In this document: piece after piece, positions 26,690 through 34,911 of the stretch
How the letters are laid out: every line of letters begins with the position of its first letter
Numbering within the stretch: the stretch's first letter is position 1
DNA from: Arthrobacter sp. ISL-65
GTDB lineage: Bacteria; Actinomycetota; Actinomycetes; Actinomycetales; Micrococcaceae
Direction: 5' to 3'
Assembly (NCBI RefSeq): GCF_018613795.1
Contig: NZ_JAGGPN010000004.1
Span: 1 to 40,237 of the forward strand
DNA length: 40,237 nt
Translations under genes and position numbers: made by a program
Notes under the pieces: generated by a model
Database searches by the model: none
The model's input: the letters and a program-made list of their open reading frames with translations, nothing else
What the model was told of the DNA's origin: nothing

Positions 26690-27136
26690 ATGGCAGGTGC
26701 AGAACACGAGGTCCTCGTTGCGTGCGACGCCATGACGGTGTACTCATTCCTCCTGGACGGCGCGAATCTACCGAGATGGCAGACCGACGTCCGGAGCGTG
26801 GGGCTCAGTTCGGGCAGCGCCGGCAGCGTGGGGGCCAGGTACCAGGTGACCATGGACAGTCCCCGGGGCTGTCCGGTGGCGCGCGATTACGAGATCACCC
26901 AGGCGCGGCCCGGCGCCGAAATCCAGTTCCAGGTGGTGGCCGGTCCGTCCCTCCTCCGCGGCGGTTTCTATCTCAGCACCGAGAGCGCCGGAACCCGGGT
27001 GCGGTTCGCGCTGGAGGCGCCGTCCAAAAGTTTCTGGAGCTTTGTCCGTCCGGCATATCGGGGCCGGCTCCGCGCGGCGGTCGGGCAGCTTGAGAAGCTG
27101 CCCGGCGTAATCGAAGGACGGACGACGGCGGACTGA
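26690..27136 (+). CDS. SRPBCC (START/polyketide cyclase-like) family protein
   Basis: 148 residues, a helix-grip fold that encloses small hydrophobic ligands. ATG 26690 is preceded by AAGGA. The start AGAEHEVLVACDAMTVYSFL, then LLDGANLPRWQTDVRSVGL, is the typical beta1-alpha1-alpha2 opening with the conserved Trp. Then come GSVGARYQVTM, YEITQARPGAEIQFQVVAG and a final long helix (YRGRLRAAVGQLEKLPGVIE). A TATCCT box at 26614-26619 could be its promoter. The ligand cannot be inferred. It lies between tRNA-Gly and dcd and seems to be transcribed alone. Confidence 0.85.
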   Translation: MAGAEHEVLVACDAMTVYSFLLDGANLPRWQTDVRSVGLSSGSAGSVGARYQVTMDSPRGCPVARDYEITQARPGAEIQFQVVAGPSLLRGGFYLSTESAGTRVRFALEAPSKSFWSFVRPAYRGRLRAAVGQLEKLPGVIEGRTTAD

Positions 27137-27260
27137 GACCCGCTCGGCCTGGGCCGCAGTCCTGTTCAAAATGTCCCAGCTCTATTTCTGGCCGTGTGAT
27201 GTGAGACCGCCGGCCGGATTGCTCACGCAACACAGCGGCAGGGCACAGCGGAGGCAATGG

Positions 27261-27266
27261 TATTTT
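27261..27266 (+). promoter_or_regulatory. -10 box, possible leaderless start of dcd
   Basis: TATTTT is followed by seven bases and the GTG of dcd at 27274. TGAGGG in the gap might alternatively serve as a close ribosome site. No clear -35. Confidence 0.35.
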
Positions 27267-27273
27267 TGAGGGT

Positions 27274-27849
27274 GTGCTGATCTCTGACCGCGACATTCGT
27301 GCCGAAATTGATTCCGAACGGATCGTCCTCGATCCGTACGATGCCGCGATGGTCCAGCCGTCCTCGGTGGATGTCCGGATCGACCGCTTTTTCCGGCTCT
27401 TCGACAACCACAAATACGCTCACATCGACCCCGCCGAGGATCAGCCCGACCTGACCCGGCTGGTGGAGGTAGAGGAGGGTGAAGCGTTCATCCTGCATCC
27501 CGGCGAGTTTGTGCTCGGCTCCACGTACGAGACCGTTACGCTGCCGGACGACATCGCCGCACGCCTCGAGGGCAAGTCCTCGCTGGGCCGCCTCGGCCTG
27601 CTGACGCACTCCACGGCCGGCTTCATCGACCCCGGCTTTTCCGGACACGTCACGCTGGAGCTGTCCAACATGGCCACGCTGCCCATCAAGCTCTGGCCCG
27701 GCATGAAAATCGGTCAGCTCTGTTTCTTCCGGCTGACGTCCGCTGCCGAGTACCCCTACGGCTCCGGCGAGTACGGCAACCGCTACCAGGGCCAGCGCGG
27801 GCCCACCGCAAGCCGCAGCCACCTGAACTTCCACCGCACGGACATCTAG
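27274..27849 (+). CDS. dcd: dCTP deaminase, probably dUMP-forming
   Basis: 191 residues, GTG start ([20 protein letters not shown]). It converts dCTP toward dUMP for thymidylate synthesis; actinobacterial and archaeal members of this length are often bifunctional deaminase-diphosphatases. Conserved motifs: [32 protein letters not shown] and [15 protein letters not shown], with the catalytic Glu in the last and Ser/Arg of GKSSLGR binding phosphate. The C-terminus [16 protein letters not shown] closes over the nucleotide. The bifunctional activity is suggested by the actinobacterial type and is not proven here. It stands alone, converging with the antiporter pair. Confidence 0.96.
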   Translation: MLISDRDIRAEIDSERIVLDPYDAAMVQPSSVDVRIDRFFRLFDNHKYAHIDPAEDQPDLTRLVEVEEGEAFILHPGEFVLGSTYETVTLPDDIAARLEGKSSLGRLGLLTHSTAGFIDPGFSGHVTLELSNMATLPIKLWPGMKIGQLCFFRLTSAAEYPYGSGEYGNRYQGQRGPTASRSHLNFHRTDI

Positions 27850-27880
27850 CGCGGTTTTTCCGTCCGCCCTGCGCCGGATC

Positions 27881-29065
27881 TTAGGCCGGGACCGGCTCCG
27901 GCCGCGCCGGGCGGGAGAACTTCTTGACGAGTGGCTCGATGTAGCGGGCGGCCAACGGGCCGATGACCGCCATGATCAGGACGTAGGCCGTGGCCAGCGC
28001 GGCGAGTTCGGCCTGAACTACCCCGGAGGTCACGGCGAGGCCGGCGATGACAATGGAGAACTCGCCGCGGGCTATCAGCGCGGCTCCGGCGCGGAAGCGA
28101 CCCGGACGTGCGATGCCTGCGCGCTTCGCGGCCCAGACTCCGGTGATGATCTTTGTAGCGGCGGTGAGAACCGCAAGGACAAGCGCCCACGCCAGCACCG
28201 GCGGGATGGAAGCGGGGTCGGTGTTGAGCCCGAACGCCACGAAGAAGATGGCGGCGAAGAGGTCACGCAGCGGCTCGAGGATCCGCGTTGCGCTGTGGGC
28301 CGTGGCGCCGGAAATGGCGATGCCGAGCATGAAGGCGCCCACCGCGGCGGACACCTGCAGCGCGGCCGCCACACCGGACACGAGCAGGGCTGCGCCGAGC
28401 AGGTTGAGCAGGAAGACCTCGGAATTCTCACTGTGCACGGCTTTGGAGACGTGGTGTCCGTGCCGCAGGGCTACCAGCAGCACCACGGTGACAACAGCCA
28501 GCGACACGCCAACGGTCTGCAGGCCGCCAAGGAAGCTGACCCCGGCGAGCGTGGCGGTGAGGATCGGCAGGTAGATCGCCATCGCCAGATCCTCGAAAAC
28601 CAGGATCGAGAGCACTACCGGGGTTTCCCTGTTACCGATACGGCCAAGGTCCGTAATGACCTTGGCCGCAATGCCCGATGACGATATGTACGTAACTCCG
28701 CCCATGACCATGGCGCCGACAACTCCCCAGCCGAGCAGGGCAGCCAAGGCAGCCCCGGGGACGAAATTCAGGACGAAGTCGAGGATTCCGGCCTTCCACG
28801 ATCTGCGCAGACCCGTCACCAGCTCCGTCGCCGTATATTCCAGACCGAGCATAAGCAGCAGCAGGATCACACCGATCTCGCCTGCCAGATGGGAGAACTC
28901 CTTCATGCCGCTCAGCTCCACCAGCCCGCCCGCACCGAAGCACAATCCGCCCACCAGGTACAGCGGAATGGGCGACATCCCGATCCGCCCCGCCAGCCTC
29001 GCCAGCAGGCCGAGGCAGAACACGACTGCCCCCAGTTCGATGAGCGTCAGGGCCACGCGGTCCAT
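27881..29065 (-). CDS. CPA2 cation:proton antiporter (KhtU-like)
   Basis: 394 residues, about twelve membrane helices, Na+/H+ exchanger (Kef/NhaP-CPA2) fold: GLCFGAGGLVELSGMKEFSH, VGVILLLLMLGLEYTATELV-type helix, ITYISSSGIAAKVITDLGRI-type segment, and AVGAFMLGIAISG. The C-terminus stops after the membrane domain (KKFSRPARPEPVPA), so the regulatory TrkA-N domain of KefB/C is absent. That function is supplied by the separate RCK-C protein encoded five bases upstream, as in KhtT-KhtU and AmhT-AmhM pairs, which export K+ or NH4+ against protons. Coupled translation is likely since no strong ribosome site precedes the ATG. Confidence 0.92.
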   Translation of the reverse strand: MDRVALTLIELGAVVFCLGLLARLAGRIGMSPIPLYLVGGLCFGAGGLVELSGMKEFSHLAGEIGVILLLLMLGLEYTATELVTGLRRSWKAGILDFVLNFVPGAALAALLGWGVVGAMVMGGVTYISSSGIAAKVITDLGRIGNRETPVVLSILVFEDLAMAIYLPILTATLAGVSFLGGLQTVGVSLAVVTVVLLVALRHGHHVSKAVHSENSEVFLLNLLGAALLVSGVAAALQVSAAVGAFMLGIAISGATAHSATRILEPLRDLFAAIFFVAFGLNTDPASIPPVLAWALVLAVLTAATKIITGVWAAKRAGIARPGRFRAGAALIARGEFSIVIAGLAVTSGVVQAELAALATAYVLIMAVIGPLAARYIEPLVKKFSRPARPEPVPA

Positions 29066-29070
29066 GACGG

Positions 29071-29553
29071 TCAGCCGTTGCGCAGGATGTCGGCCGCAGC
29101 GTCCAGACCTTCTTGCGTGCCGACAGCGACCAGCAGGTCGCCGGGGTGAAGGAGGACGTCGGGACCTGGTGAGGGAACCACCTCACCTTCACGCATGATC
29201 GCCACAATCGAAACACCGCACCGGGTGCGGATGCAGGCCTTGCCCATGGGCTGGTTCTGGAACGGGGAATCCACGGCGATGGAGAACTGCCTCGTGGTGA
29301 TCCCCGGAACTTCCCGGTGCGCCTCCGTCAGCTTCATCGCGAGGTGCTGGCCGCCGAGCAGATTCCCCAGCGTTGCCGCCTCATCGCCGGTCAGCGGTAT
29401 CGAGGCTTGGCAGGTGTCCGGGTCATCCCACGTGGAGACGAACAGTTCGGTCTGGCCCTCGCGGAGTTCCACCACCCCGATGCGCCGGCCGGATGCCGTC
29501 ATGAAGTCCTTGCGCCGGCCCAAACCTGGGAGGTCCGTCTCTTCCACGTTCAT
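29071..29553 (-). CDS. Antiporter regulatory subunit with RCK-C (TrkA-C) domain, KhtT-like
   Basis: 160 residues, cytosolic. An N-terminal domain of about 75 residues (VEETDLPGLGRRKDFMTASG, then RRIGVVELREGQTELFV) is typical of KhtT-type subunits. A TrkA-C domain follows (about residues 85-156: TRCGVSIVAIMREGEVVPSP, then GPDVLLHPGDLLVAVGTQEG), which binds small ligands such as nucleotides and gates the transporter. It forms an operon with the antiporter gene five bases downstream. The ligand is unknown. A TAGGCT box six bases before the ATG suggests a leaderless transcript. Confidence 0.92.
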   Translation of the reverse strand: MNVEETDLPGLGRRKDFMTASGRRIGVVELREGQTELFVSTWDDPDTCQASIPLTGDEAATLGNLLGGQHLAMKLTEAHREVPGITTRQFSIAVDSPFQNQPMGKACIRTRCGVSIVAIMREGEVVPSPGPDVLLHPGDLLVAVGTQEGLDAAADILRNG

Positions 29554-29559
29554 AACATC

Positions 29560-29565
29560 AGCCTA
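29560..29565 (-). promoter_or_regulatory. -10 box, probable leaderless start of khtT-like gene
   Basis: On the minus strand TAGGCT is followed by six bases (GATGTT) and the ATG at 29553, the same geometry as at 8556 and 31058. No Shine-Dalgarno sequence is present. Confidence 0.45.
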
Positions 29566-29647
29566 GTCTGCGAACTCGCGATTTCGGCTGAAACTGTGCG
29601 CCCTGCCGAATGCTTAAATGTCCGTGCGCGCTCGCTGCAGGGGCGGG

Positions 29648-31051
29648 CTAGGACGGGGGGACGACGGCGATCTCGGCGTCGTTCGGGGTCTTGACCGGCA
29701 GGAGGACCAGCAGCCCGGCGAGCAGCACCACCATGATGCCCAAAATGCCCCAGCGCTGCGCGTCCCCCTCAGCCACCAAGGGAGTGGCAACGGTGATGCA
29801 CAGCGTAAACAGGGCCGGGGCGAGGAAGCTGACGGCGCGGCCGGTGGTCGCGTACAGGCCGAAGAGCTCACCGGATTCGCCCTGCGGGGCCAGCCGGGCC
29901 AGATATGCGCGGGACGAGGACTGCGCCGGCCCAACAAACAGGCAAAGGAACAGGCCGAAAACCCAGAACGTCGTGGCCCCTGACCAGGGCATCCCGAAGA
30001 GCATGTGGTTGTCGTTGCCCAGCACCAGGATGACTGTCCCGGCGACCAGCAGGCCGGTGAGGGAGCCGATGATCACGGCCTTGGGCCCCACCCTGTCGTC
30101 CAGGAAACCGCCGATGACCGCGCCTACGGCCGCAACGACGTTGCCGAAAATGGCGAAGAAGATGACCTGCGGCAGTTCGAAGCCGAAGGTGCCGGCCGCG
30201 ATGATCCCGCCGAAGGTGAAGACTGCCGCCAGCCCGTCCCGGAAGATGGCGCTGGCCAGCAGGAAGAAGATGGTGTGCGGGCTGGTCCGGTAGATCGCCT
30301 TGATCCTGCGCGCCAGCAGCCCGTAGGAGGCCAGGAAGCCGAGGCTTCCGGCGCGCTTCGGCTTGGGCAGTTCAGGGACCGCGAACATGACCGGCAGCGC
30401 AAAGATGACGAACCACAGCGCTGAGAACACGGCCACCAGCCGGATGTTGAGGCTGTCCTGCGTGGAGGCGCCGAACCACTCGAAGCGCGGCTGCACGAAA
30501 AGCTGGAGCACGATGAGCAGGGCCACGATGCCGCCCAGGTAGCCCATGCCCCAGCCGAACCCGCTGACCTTGCCGATGTTCCGGGGCGTGGAAATCTGCG
30601 CCAGCATGGCGTTGTAGTTCACGCCCGCGAACTCGAAGAACACGTTGGCCAGGGCGATCAGGGACACTCCGAGCAGGAGGAATTCGGGCCGGGGAAAGAC
30701 GAAGAAGCACAGTGCTGTCAGGACTGCGACGGCGGCCGTGTTGACTCCCAGCCAGAGCTTGCGGCGGCCCCCGGTATCGGACCGCTGGCCCGTGACGGGC
30801 GCGAGCAGGGCAATGGCCGCGCCCGCAATGGCCAGGGCTCCACCGAGCACCGCCGAGGCACGGGCTTCACCGCCGAATGCCTGGGACGTGAGGTAGACGG
30901 TGAAGACGAACGTCGTCATGACCGCGTTGAACGCCGCGGACCCCCAGTCCCAGGCTGCCCAGGCCAGAACGCGGCCCTTGCTGGACGCCTGCGGCCCTGC
31001 TTCAAGTTCCGACGACGGCTGCGTTGCCTCGGATGCGGCTGCGGAGTTCAT
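29648..31051 (-). CDS. UMF1-family MFS transporter (Atg22-like)
   Basis: 467 residues, about twelve membrane helices after a polar N-terminus of about 25 residues. The first helix carries AWAAWDWGSAAFNAVMTTFV, the signature of the UMF1/Atg22-like branch of MFS (yeast Atg22 exports amino acids from the vacuole). The segments LAPVTGQRSDTGGRRKLWLG, NVFFEFAGVNYNAMLAQIS and VGPAQSSSRAYLARLAPQGE are also family-typical. Substrate unknown for bacterial members. It is divergent from the mrp operon with 189 bases between. TAGCAT six bases before the ATG suggests leaderless transcription. Confidence 0.92.
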   Translation of the reverse strand: MNSAAASEATQPSSELEAGPQASSKGRVLAWAAWDWGSAAFNAVMTTFVFTVYLTSQAFGGEARASAVLGGALAIAGAAIALLAPVTGQRSDTGGRRKLWLGVNTAAVAVLTALCFFVFPRPEFLLLGVSLIALANVFFEFAGVNYNAMLAQISTPRNIGKVSGFGWGMGYLGGIVALLIVLQLFVQPRFEWFGASTQDSLNIRLVAVFSALWFVIFALPVMFAVPELPKPKRAGSLGFLASYGLLARRIKAIYRTSPHTIFFLLASAIFRDGLAAVFTFGGIIAAGTFGFELPQVIFFAIFGNVVAAVGAVIGGFLDDRVGPKAVIIGSLTGLLVAGTVILVLGNDNHMLFGMPWSGATTFWVFGLFLCLFVGPAQSSSRAYLARLAPQGESGELFGLYATTGRAVSFLAPALFTLCITVATPLVAEGDAQRWGILGIMVVLLAGLLVLLPVKTPNDAEIAVVPPS

Positions 31052-31057
31052 AGGCCG

Positions 31058-31063
31058 ATGCTA
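31058..31063 (-). promoter_or_regulatory. -10 box, probable leaderless start of UMF1 transporter gene
   Basis: On the minus strand TAGCAT is followed by CGGCCT and the ATG at 31051. No ribosome site is present. Confidence 0.4.
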
Positions 31064-31240
31064 TCCGGCCGTGGCGAACAGGGACCCAACAACCCTCCTG
31101 TGAACTGGCGAAACTTACCCTGGGCCCGGCTTCGCGGGAAAACTGTCAGTGCCCCGTTGATAAACTGTTGGAACCGAACCCAACGAATGACCGCCAGCTC
31201 CAACTTTTGATAACCGAATTCTGACTTTGCGGAGATACCA

Positions 31241-34200
31241 GTGATCACAGTCCTTGCCGTGCACTTCGCGGTGGCCGCTGTGGCGCCGTTCGTCTTCCGG
31301 AGGTTCGGCCGCAACTCGTTTTATGCGCTGGCCGCGGTGCCGGCCGGTTCGTTTGTGTGGTTGTTGTTCCAGCATGCCGCGGTCTATGGCGCCAACGCCC
31401 ACACAGAAACCGGCGCACCCGCCGAAACCGTCCCGTGGATTCCAAGCCTCGGCATCGAATTCGCCTTCCGCATGGACGCCCTGGCGTGGGTCATGTCGCT
31501 GCTGGTCCTCGGTGTGGGCGCCCTGGTGCTGGTCTACTGCGCACGGTATTTCAAGGACAAAGACAGCTACCTCGGCGGGTTCGGCGCGCAGCTGCTGGCG
31601 TTCGCCGGGGCCATGTTCGGCCTGGTCACCGCGGATGACCTGCTCATGATGTTCATTTTTTGGGAACTCACCACGGTCCTGTCCTACCTCCTGATCGGCT
31701 ATGCACGGACACGGCTCGCGGCCCGCCGCTCCGCGCTGCAGGCCCTCATGGTCACCACCGCCGGCGGTCTGGCCATGCTCGTTGGCCTGATTATGCTCGG
31801 TGCCAGCGCCGGCACGTACCGGATCTCCGGCATTCTCGAACAGGCACCGGGGCTGGTTTCCGGGCCGGCAGCGGGAGCCGTGGCCGCCGCCGTCGTCCTC
31901 ATCCTGGTCGGTGCGGTGACCAAATCCGCGCTGGTCCCTTTCCACTTCTGGCTTCCGGGTGCCATGGCAGCACCAACTCCCGTGAGCGCGTACCTGCACG
32001 CCGCCGCCATGGTGAAGGCCGGCGTGTACATCGTGGCACGCCTCGCCCCGGGCTACACCGACACTGCCTACTGGCTGCCGATCGTCCTCGGGCTCGGCCT
32101 GGCCACCATGCTGGTGGGCGGCTACCGGGCCCTGCGCCAGACGGACATCAAGCTCATCCTGGCCTACGGCACCGTAAGCCAGCTCGGGTTCATCACCATG
32201 GTGGTGGGTCTCGGAAAGCCTGACGCCGCCCTCGCCGGCCTCGCCATGCTGCTCGCGCACGGGCTCTTCAAGGCGACGCTCTTCCTCGTGGTTGGCATCA
32301 TCGACCACCAGTCCGGCACGCGTGACATCCGCAAGCTCTCGGGCGTTTTCCGCTCCTCCCGTGCCCTCGGCATCGTGGCCGGCATCGGCGCCGCATCCAT
32401 GGCCGGCATCCCGCTGCTGGGCGGCTTCGTCGCCAAGGAATCGGTACTCGAGGCGTTCGTGCACTTCAATGCAGCGCCCGGTCACGGCCCCTGGGGCGCA
32501 GTGGTCCTGACGGGCGTGGTGCTCGGCTCCGTATTGACCTTCGCCTACAGCGCGCGCTTCATGTGGGGCGCCTTCGCCGTGAAGCCGGGCGTCGAGCGCA
32601 CCCCGTTCGAGGCCATTCGCCCCTCCTTCCTGGCAGCCCCCGCAGCCCTGAGCGTCCTCACCATCCTGTACGGCCTGTGGCCGGCGCCTGTGGACGCTTG
32701 GATCCAGCCGTACGCGGCCCTCTTTACCGAGGGATCGCAGCTCACGGAAGGAACGTCCGACGCCGGCAGCGCGGCAGGTGCCGCCGGGCACCTTGCGCTG
32801 TGGCACGGACTGACCCCAGCCCTGGGACTGACTGCCATCACGTTCGCCGCCGGCGCGGCGATGTTCTACGGACGCGGGCTGGTGGACAGGATCCAGAGCG
32901 CCATTCCGCCCTGGTTCGACGCCGACCGCGGCTACCAGCTGACCATCGGTGCCCTGGACGACGTCGCCGTATGGATCACCGGACGCACGCAGCGCGGTTC
33001 GCTGTATTTCTACCTGGCTGTGATCCTCAGCGTCGCCTTCGTCCTGCCCCTGTCCGCCCTGATAGCCGCGAACAAGCCGCTTCCCGAAGGGCTGTATTTC
33101 GTCGACCCCAACTCGCCCCTGCAGCTGGTGGCAGGCGCCGGGATCGTGATCGGGGCGCTCGCCGCCGTCCGGGCCAACAAGCGGTTCCTTGCCGTGCTCA
33201 TGGTTTCCGTCACCGGCTACGGCATCGCCCTGATGTTCGCGCTGCAGGGCGCCCCGGACCTGGCCCTGACGCAGATGCTCGTGGAAACGATCATCCTCGT
33301 GGCGTTCGTGCTGGCCATGCGCAGCCTCCCGGCGGAGCTGCGCGACCGCACCGGGGGCAAGTACCGGGTGGTCCGCGTGATCATCGGCCTGTCCTTCGGC
33401 GCCACCATGGTCTTCGCCGCCATCCACGCCATGGGCGCCCGCATCGCCACGCCCGTCTCCCTCGAATTCCCCAAGCTGGCCTACGAGGGCGGCGGCGGGC
33501 TCAACATCGTCAACGTCACCCTGGTGGACATCCGCGCGTGGGACACCTTCGGTGAGATCTCCGTGCTGGCACTGGCCGCGACCGGTGTGGCGAGCCTCAT
33601 CTTCGTCCGGGGCCGCGGGGACCGGCTGCGCACAGCGTCGGCCGTGGCTGAGGGGACCGTCGGCCGCCGCCACGGCGTGGACAAATCATCGCGGGACGGT
33701 GCCGCCCTGGCGCTGACCCGCAAGTTTGCCGTGGTTGCGCGGGACCCGTGGCTCGTTGCCGGGCGCACGCTGGCACCGGAACGCCGCTCCATCATCTTCG
33801 AAGTGGTCACCCGGCTGGTCTTCCACTCGATGATCATTTTCTCGCTCTACCTGTTGCTGGCCGGGCACAACCTCCCAGGCGGCGGCTTCGCGGGCGGACT
33901 CATGGCCGGGCTGGCCCTCACGCTGCGCTACCTGGCGGGCGGCCGCTTCGAACTGCACGAAGCCACCCCCATCAGCGCCGGCACCCTGCTTGGGATCGGC
34001 CTGGCCACCGCCGCGTTGTCCGGTGCCGCGCCAGTGCTGCTGGGCGGCCAGGTGTTCCAGAGCGCCATTATTGAGTTCTGGCTTCCGGTCTTTGGCGACA
34101 TCAAGTTTGTCACGTCCACGATTTTCGACACCGGCGTGTACATCGTCGTTGTGGGACTGGTGCTGGATGTGCTCCGCAGTCTTGGCGCCGAGATCGACGA

Positions 34201-34315
34201 ACATTTTGAAGAACGTCCCCTGCAGTTGGACGCGCAGGAGGACGGCGAGCAGGAGGGCAGCGATTCGGTGCCCGCCGGCATTCCGGCCGGATCAACCCTA
34301 GGCGGCACGTCATGA
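31241..34315 (+). CDS. mrpA: Na+/H+ antiporter subunit A fused to subunit B (MrpAB)
   Basis: 1024 residues. GTG start after GCGGAGA. It is the largest subunit of the multi-protein Mrp antiporter, homologous to NuoL. Residues about 1-500 are the proton-translocating core: FIFWELTTVLSYLLIGYART (key Glu), VGAVTKSALVPFHFWLPGAM, then AAPTPVSAYLHAAAMVKAGV (key Lys residues) and AHGLFKATLFLVVGIIDHQS. The following helices reach about residue 780, the normal end of MrpA. From about 845 to 1000 (RRSIIFEVVTRLVFHSMIIF, then LLLAGHNLPGGGFAGGLMAG) the sequence is MnhB/MrpB. A separate mrpB is absent, so this is the fused six-gene operon type. Its stop overlaps mrpC by four bases. Confidence 0.95.
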   Translation: MITVLAVHFAVAAVAPFVFRRFGRNSFYALAAVPAGSFVWLLFQHAAVYGANAHTETGAPAETVPWIPSLGIEFAFRMDALAWVMSLLVLGVGALVLVYCARYFKDKDSYLGGFGAQLLAFAGAMFGLVTADDLLMMFIFWELTTVLSYLLIGYARTRLAARRSALQALMVTTAGGLAMLVGLIMLGASAGTYRISGILEQAPGLVSGPAAGAVAAAVVLILVGAVTKSALVPFHFWLPGAMAAPTPVSAYLHAAAMVKAGVYIVARLAPGYTDTAYWLPIVLGLGLATMLVGGYRALRQTDIKLILAYGTVSQLGFITMVVGLGKPDAALAGLAMLLAHGLFKATLFLVVGIIDHQSGTRDIRKLSGVFRSSRALGIVAGIGAASMAGIPLLGGFVAKESVLEAFVHFNAAPGHGPWGAVVLTGVVLGSVLTFAYSARFMWGAFAVKPGVERTPFEAIRPSFLAAPAALSVLTILYGLWPAPVDAWIQPYAALFTEGSQLTEGTSDAGSAAGAAGHLALWHGLTPALGLTAITFAAGAAMFYGRGLVDRIQSAIPPWFDADRGYQLTIGALDDVAVWITGRTQRGSLYFYLAVILSVAFVLPLSALIAANKPLPEGLYFVDPNSPLQLVAGAGIVIGALAAVRANKRFLAVLMVSVTGYGIALMFALQGAPDLALTQMLVETIILVAFVLAMRSLPAELRDRTGGKYRVVRVIIGLSFGATMVFAAIHAMGARIATPVSLEFPKLAYEGGGGLNIVNVTLVDIRAWDTFGEISVLALAATGVASLIFVRGRGDRLRTASAVAEGTVGRRHGVDKSSRDGAALALTRKFAVVARDPWLVAGRTLAPERRSIIFEVVTRLVFHSMIIFSLYLLLAGHNLPGGGFAGGLMAGLALTLRYLAGGRFELHEATPISAGTLLGIGLATAALSGAAPVLLGGQVFQSAIIEFWLPVFGDIKFVTSTIFDTGVYIVVVGLVLDVLRSLGAEIDEHFEERPLQLDAQEDGEQEGSDSVPAGIPAGSTLGGTS

Positions 34316-34911
34316 CCGTTAACCTGACCCTGCTGACCGTCATGGGCGCCCTCTACGCCTGCGGCATCTACCTGATCCTGGAACGCAGCCTCACGCGCGT
34401 GCTGCTGGGGCTGATGCTGCTGGCCAACGCCACCAACCTGCTGATCCTTGCCACCGGGGGCTATGCCGGCATGGCTCCCTTCTTCAGCAAGGACACGGAC
34501 CCCGCGTCCTACAGCGACCCCCTGCCGCAGGCACTGATTCTGACGTCCATCGTTATTTCCTTCGCTGTCACGGCCTTCATGCTGGGCATCATCTACCGGA
34601 CCTGGCTGCTTGCCCGGCAGGACGACATCCAGGACGACATCGAGGACCGCCGCGTGGCCGAAACCCCCAGCTTCGACGCGGAGGACGACGCCGTCATCCC
34701 CGTGGAAACCTCCGAGTTCCCGTTGCCCATGCGGGGCTCGGACAGTTCCGCCGCGCCGGAGTCGACGGCGACTGTCGAGGCGGGCGGCCGGACCCTTCTG
34801 GCGGAGCATGCCGCGCAGGAGGAGAAGCCGGGATCCGGCAATAGCGCCCCTGTCACAGACACAGGCGTAAACACAGAAAAAGGCACGGACACGGATGGAG
34901 GGGCGAAGTGA
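34312..34911 (+). CDS. mrpC: Na+/H+ antiporter subunit C
   Basis: 199 residues. The first 105 or so are the NuoK-like three-helix subunit: LYACGIYLILERSLTRVLLG, LMLLANATNLLILATGGYAG and DPLPQALILTSIVISFAVTA. The usual length is about 115-125; here an acidic, Ser/Pro/Thr-rich tail of about 80 residues follows (DDIQDDIEDRRVAETPSFD on), predicted to be disordered in the cytoplasm and of unknown use. ATGA overlap with mrpA upstream and GTGA overlap with mrpD downstream show translational coupling. Confidence 0.95.
   Translation: MTVNLTLLTVMGALYACGIYLILERSLTRVLLGLMLLANATNLLILATGGYAGMAPFFSKDTDPASYSDPLPQALILTSIVISFAVTAFMLGIIYRTWLLARQDDIQDDIEDRRVAETPSFDAEDDAVIPVETSEFPLPMRGSDSSAAPESTATVEAGGRTLLAEHAAQEEKPGSGNSAPVTDTGVNTEKGTDTDGGAK

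Noticed and set aside
31115..33673. 852-codon open frame on the minus strand
   Set aside because: Antisense shadow of mrpA; low-complexity Gly/Asp/Glu/His content and no domain.
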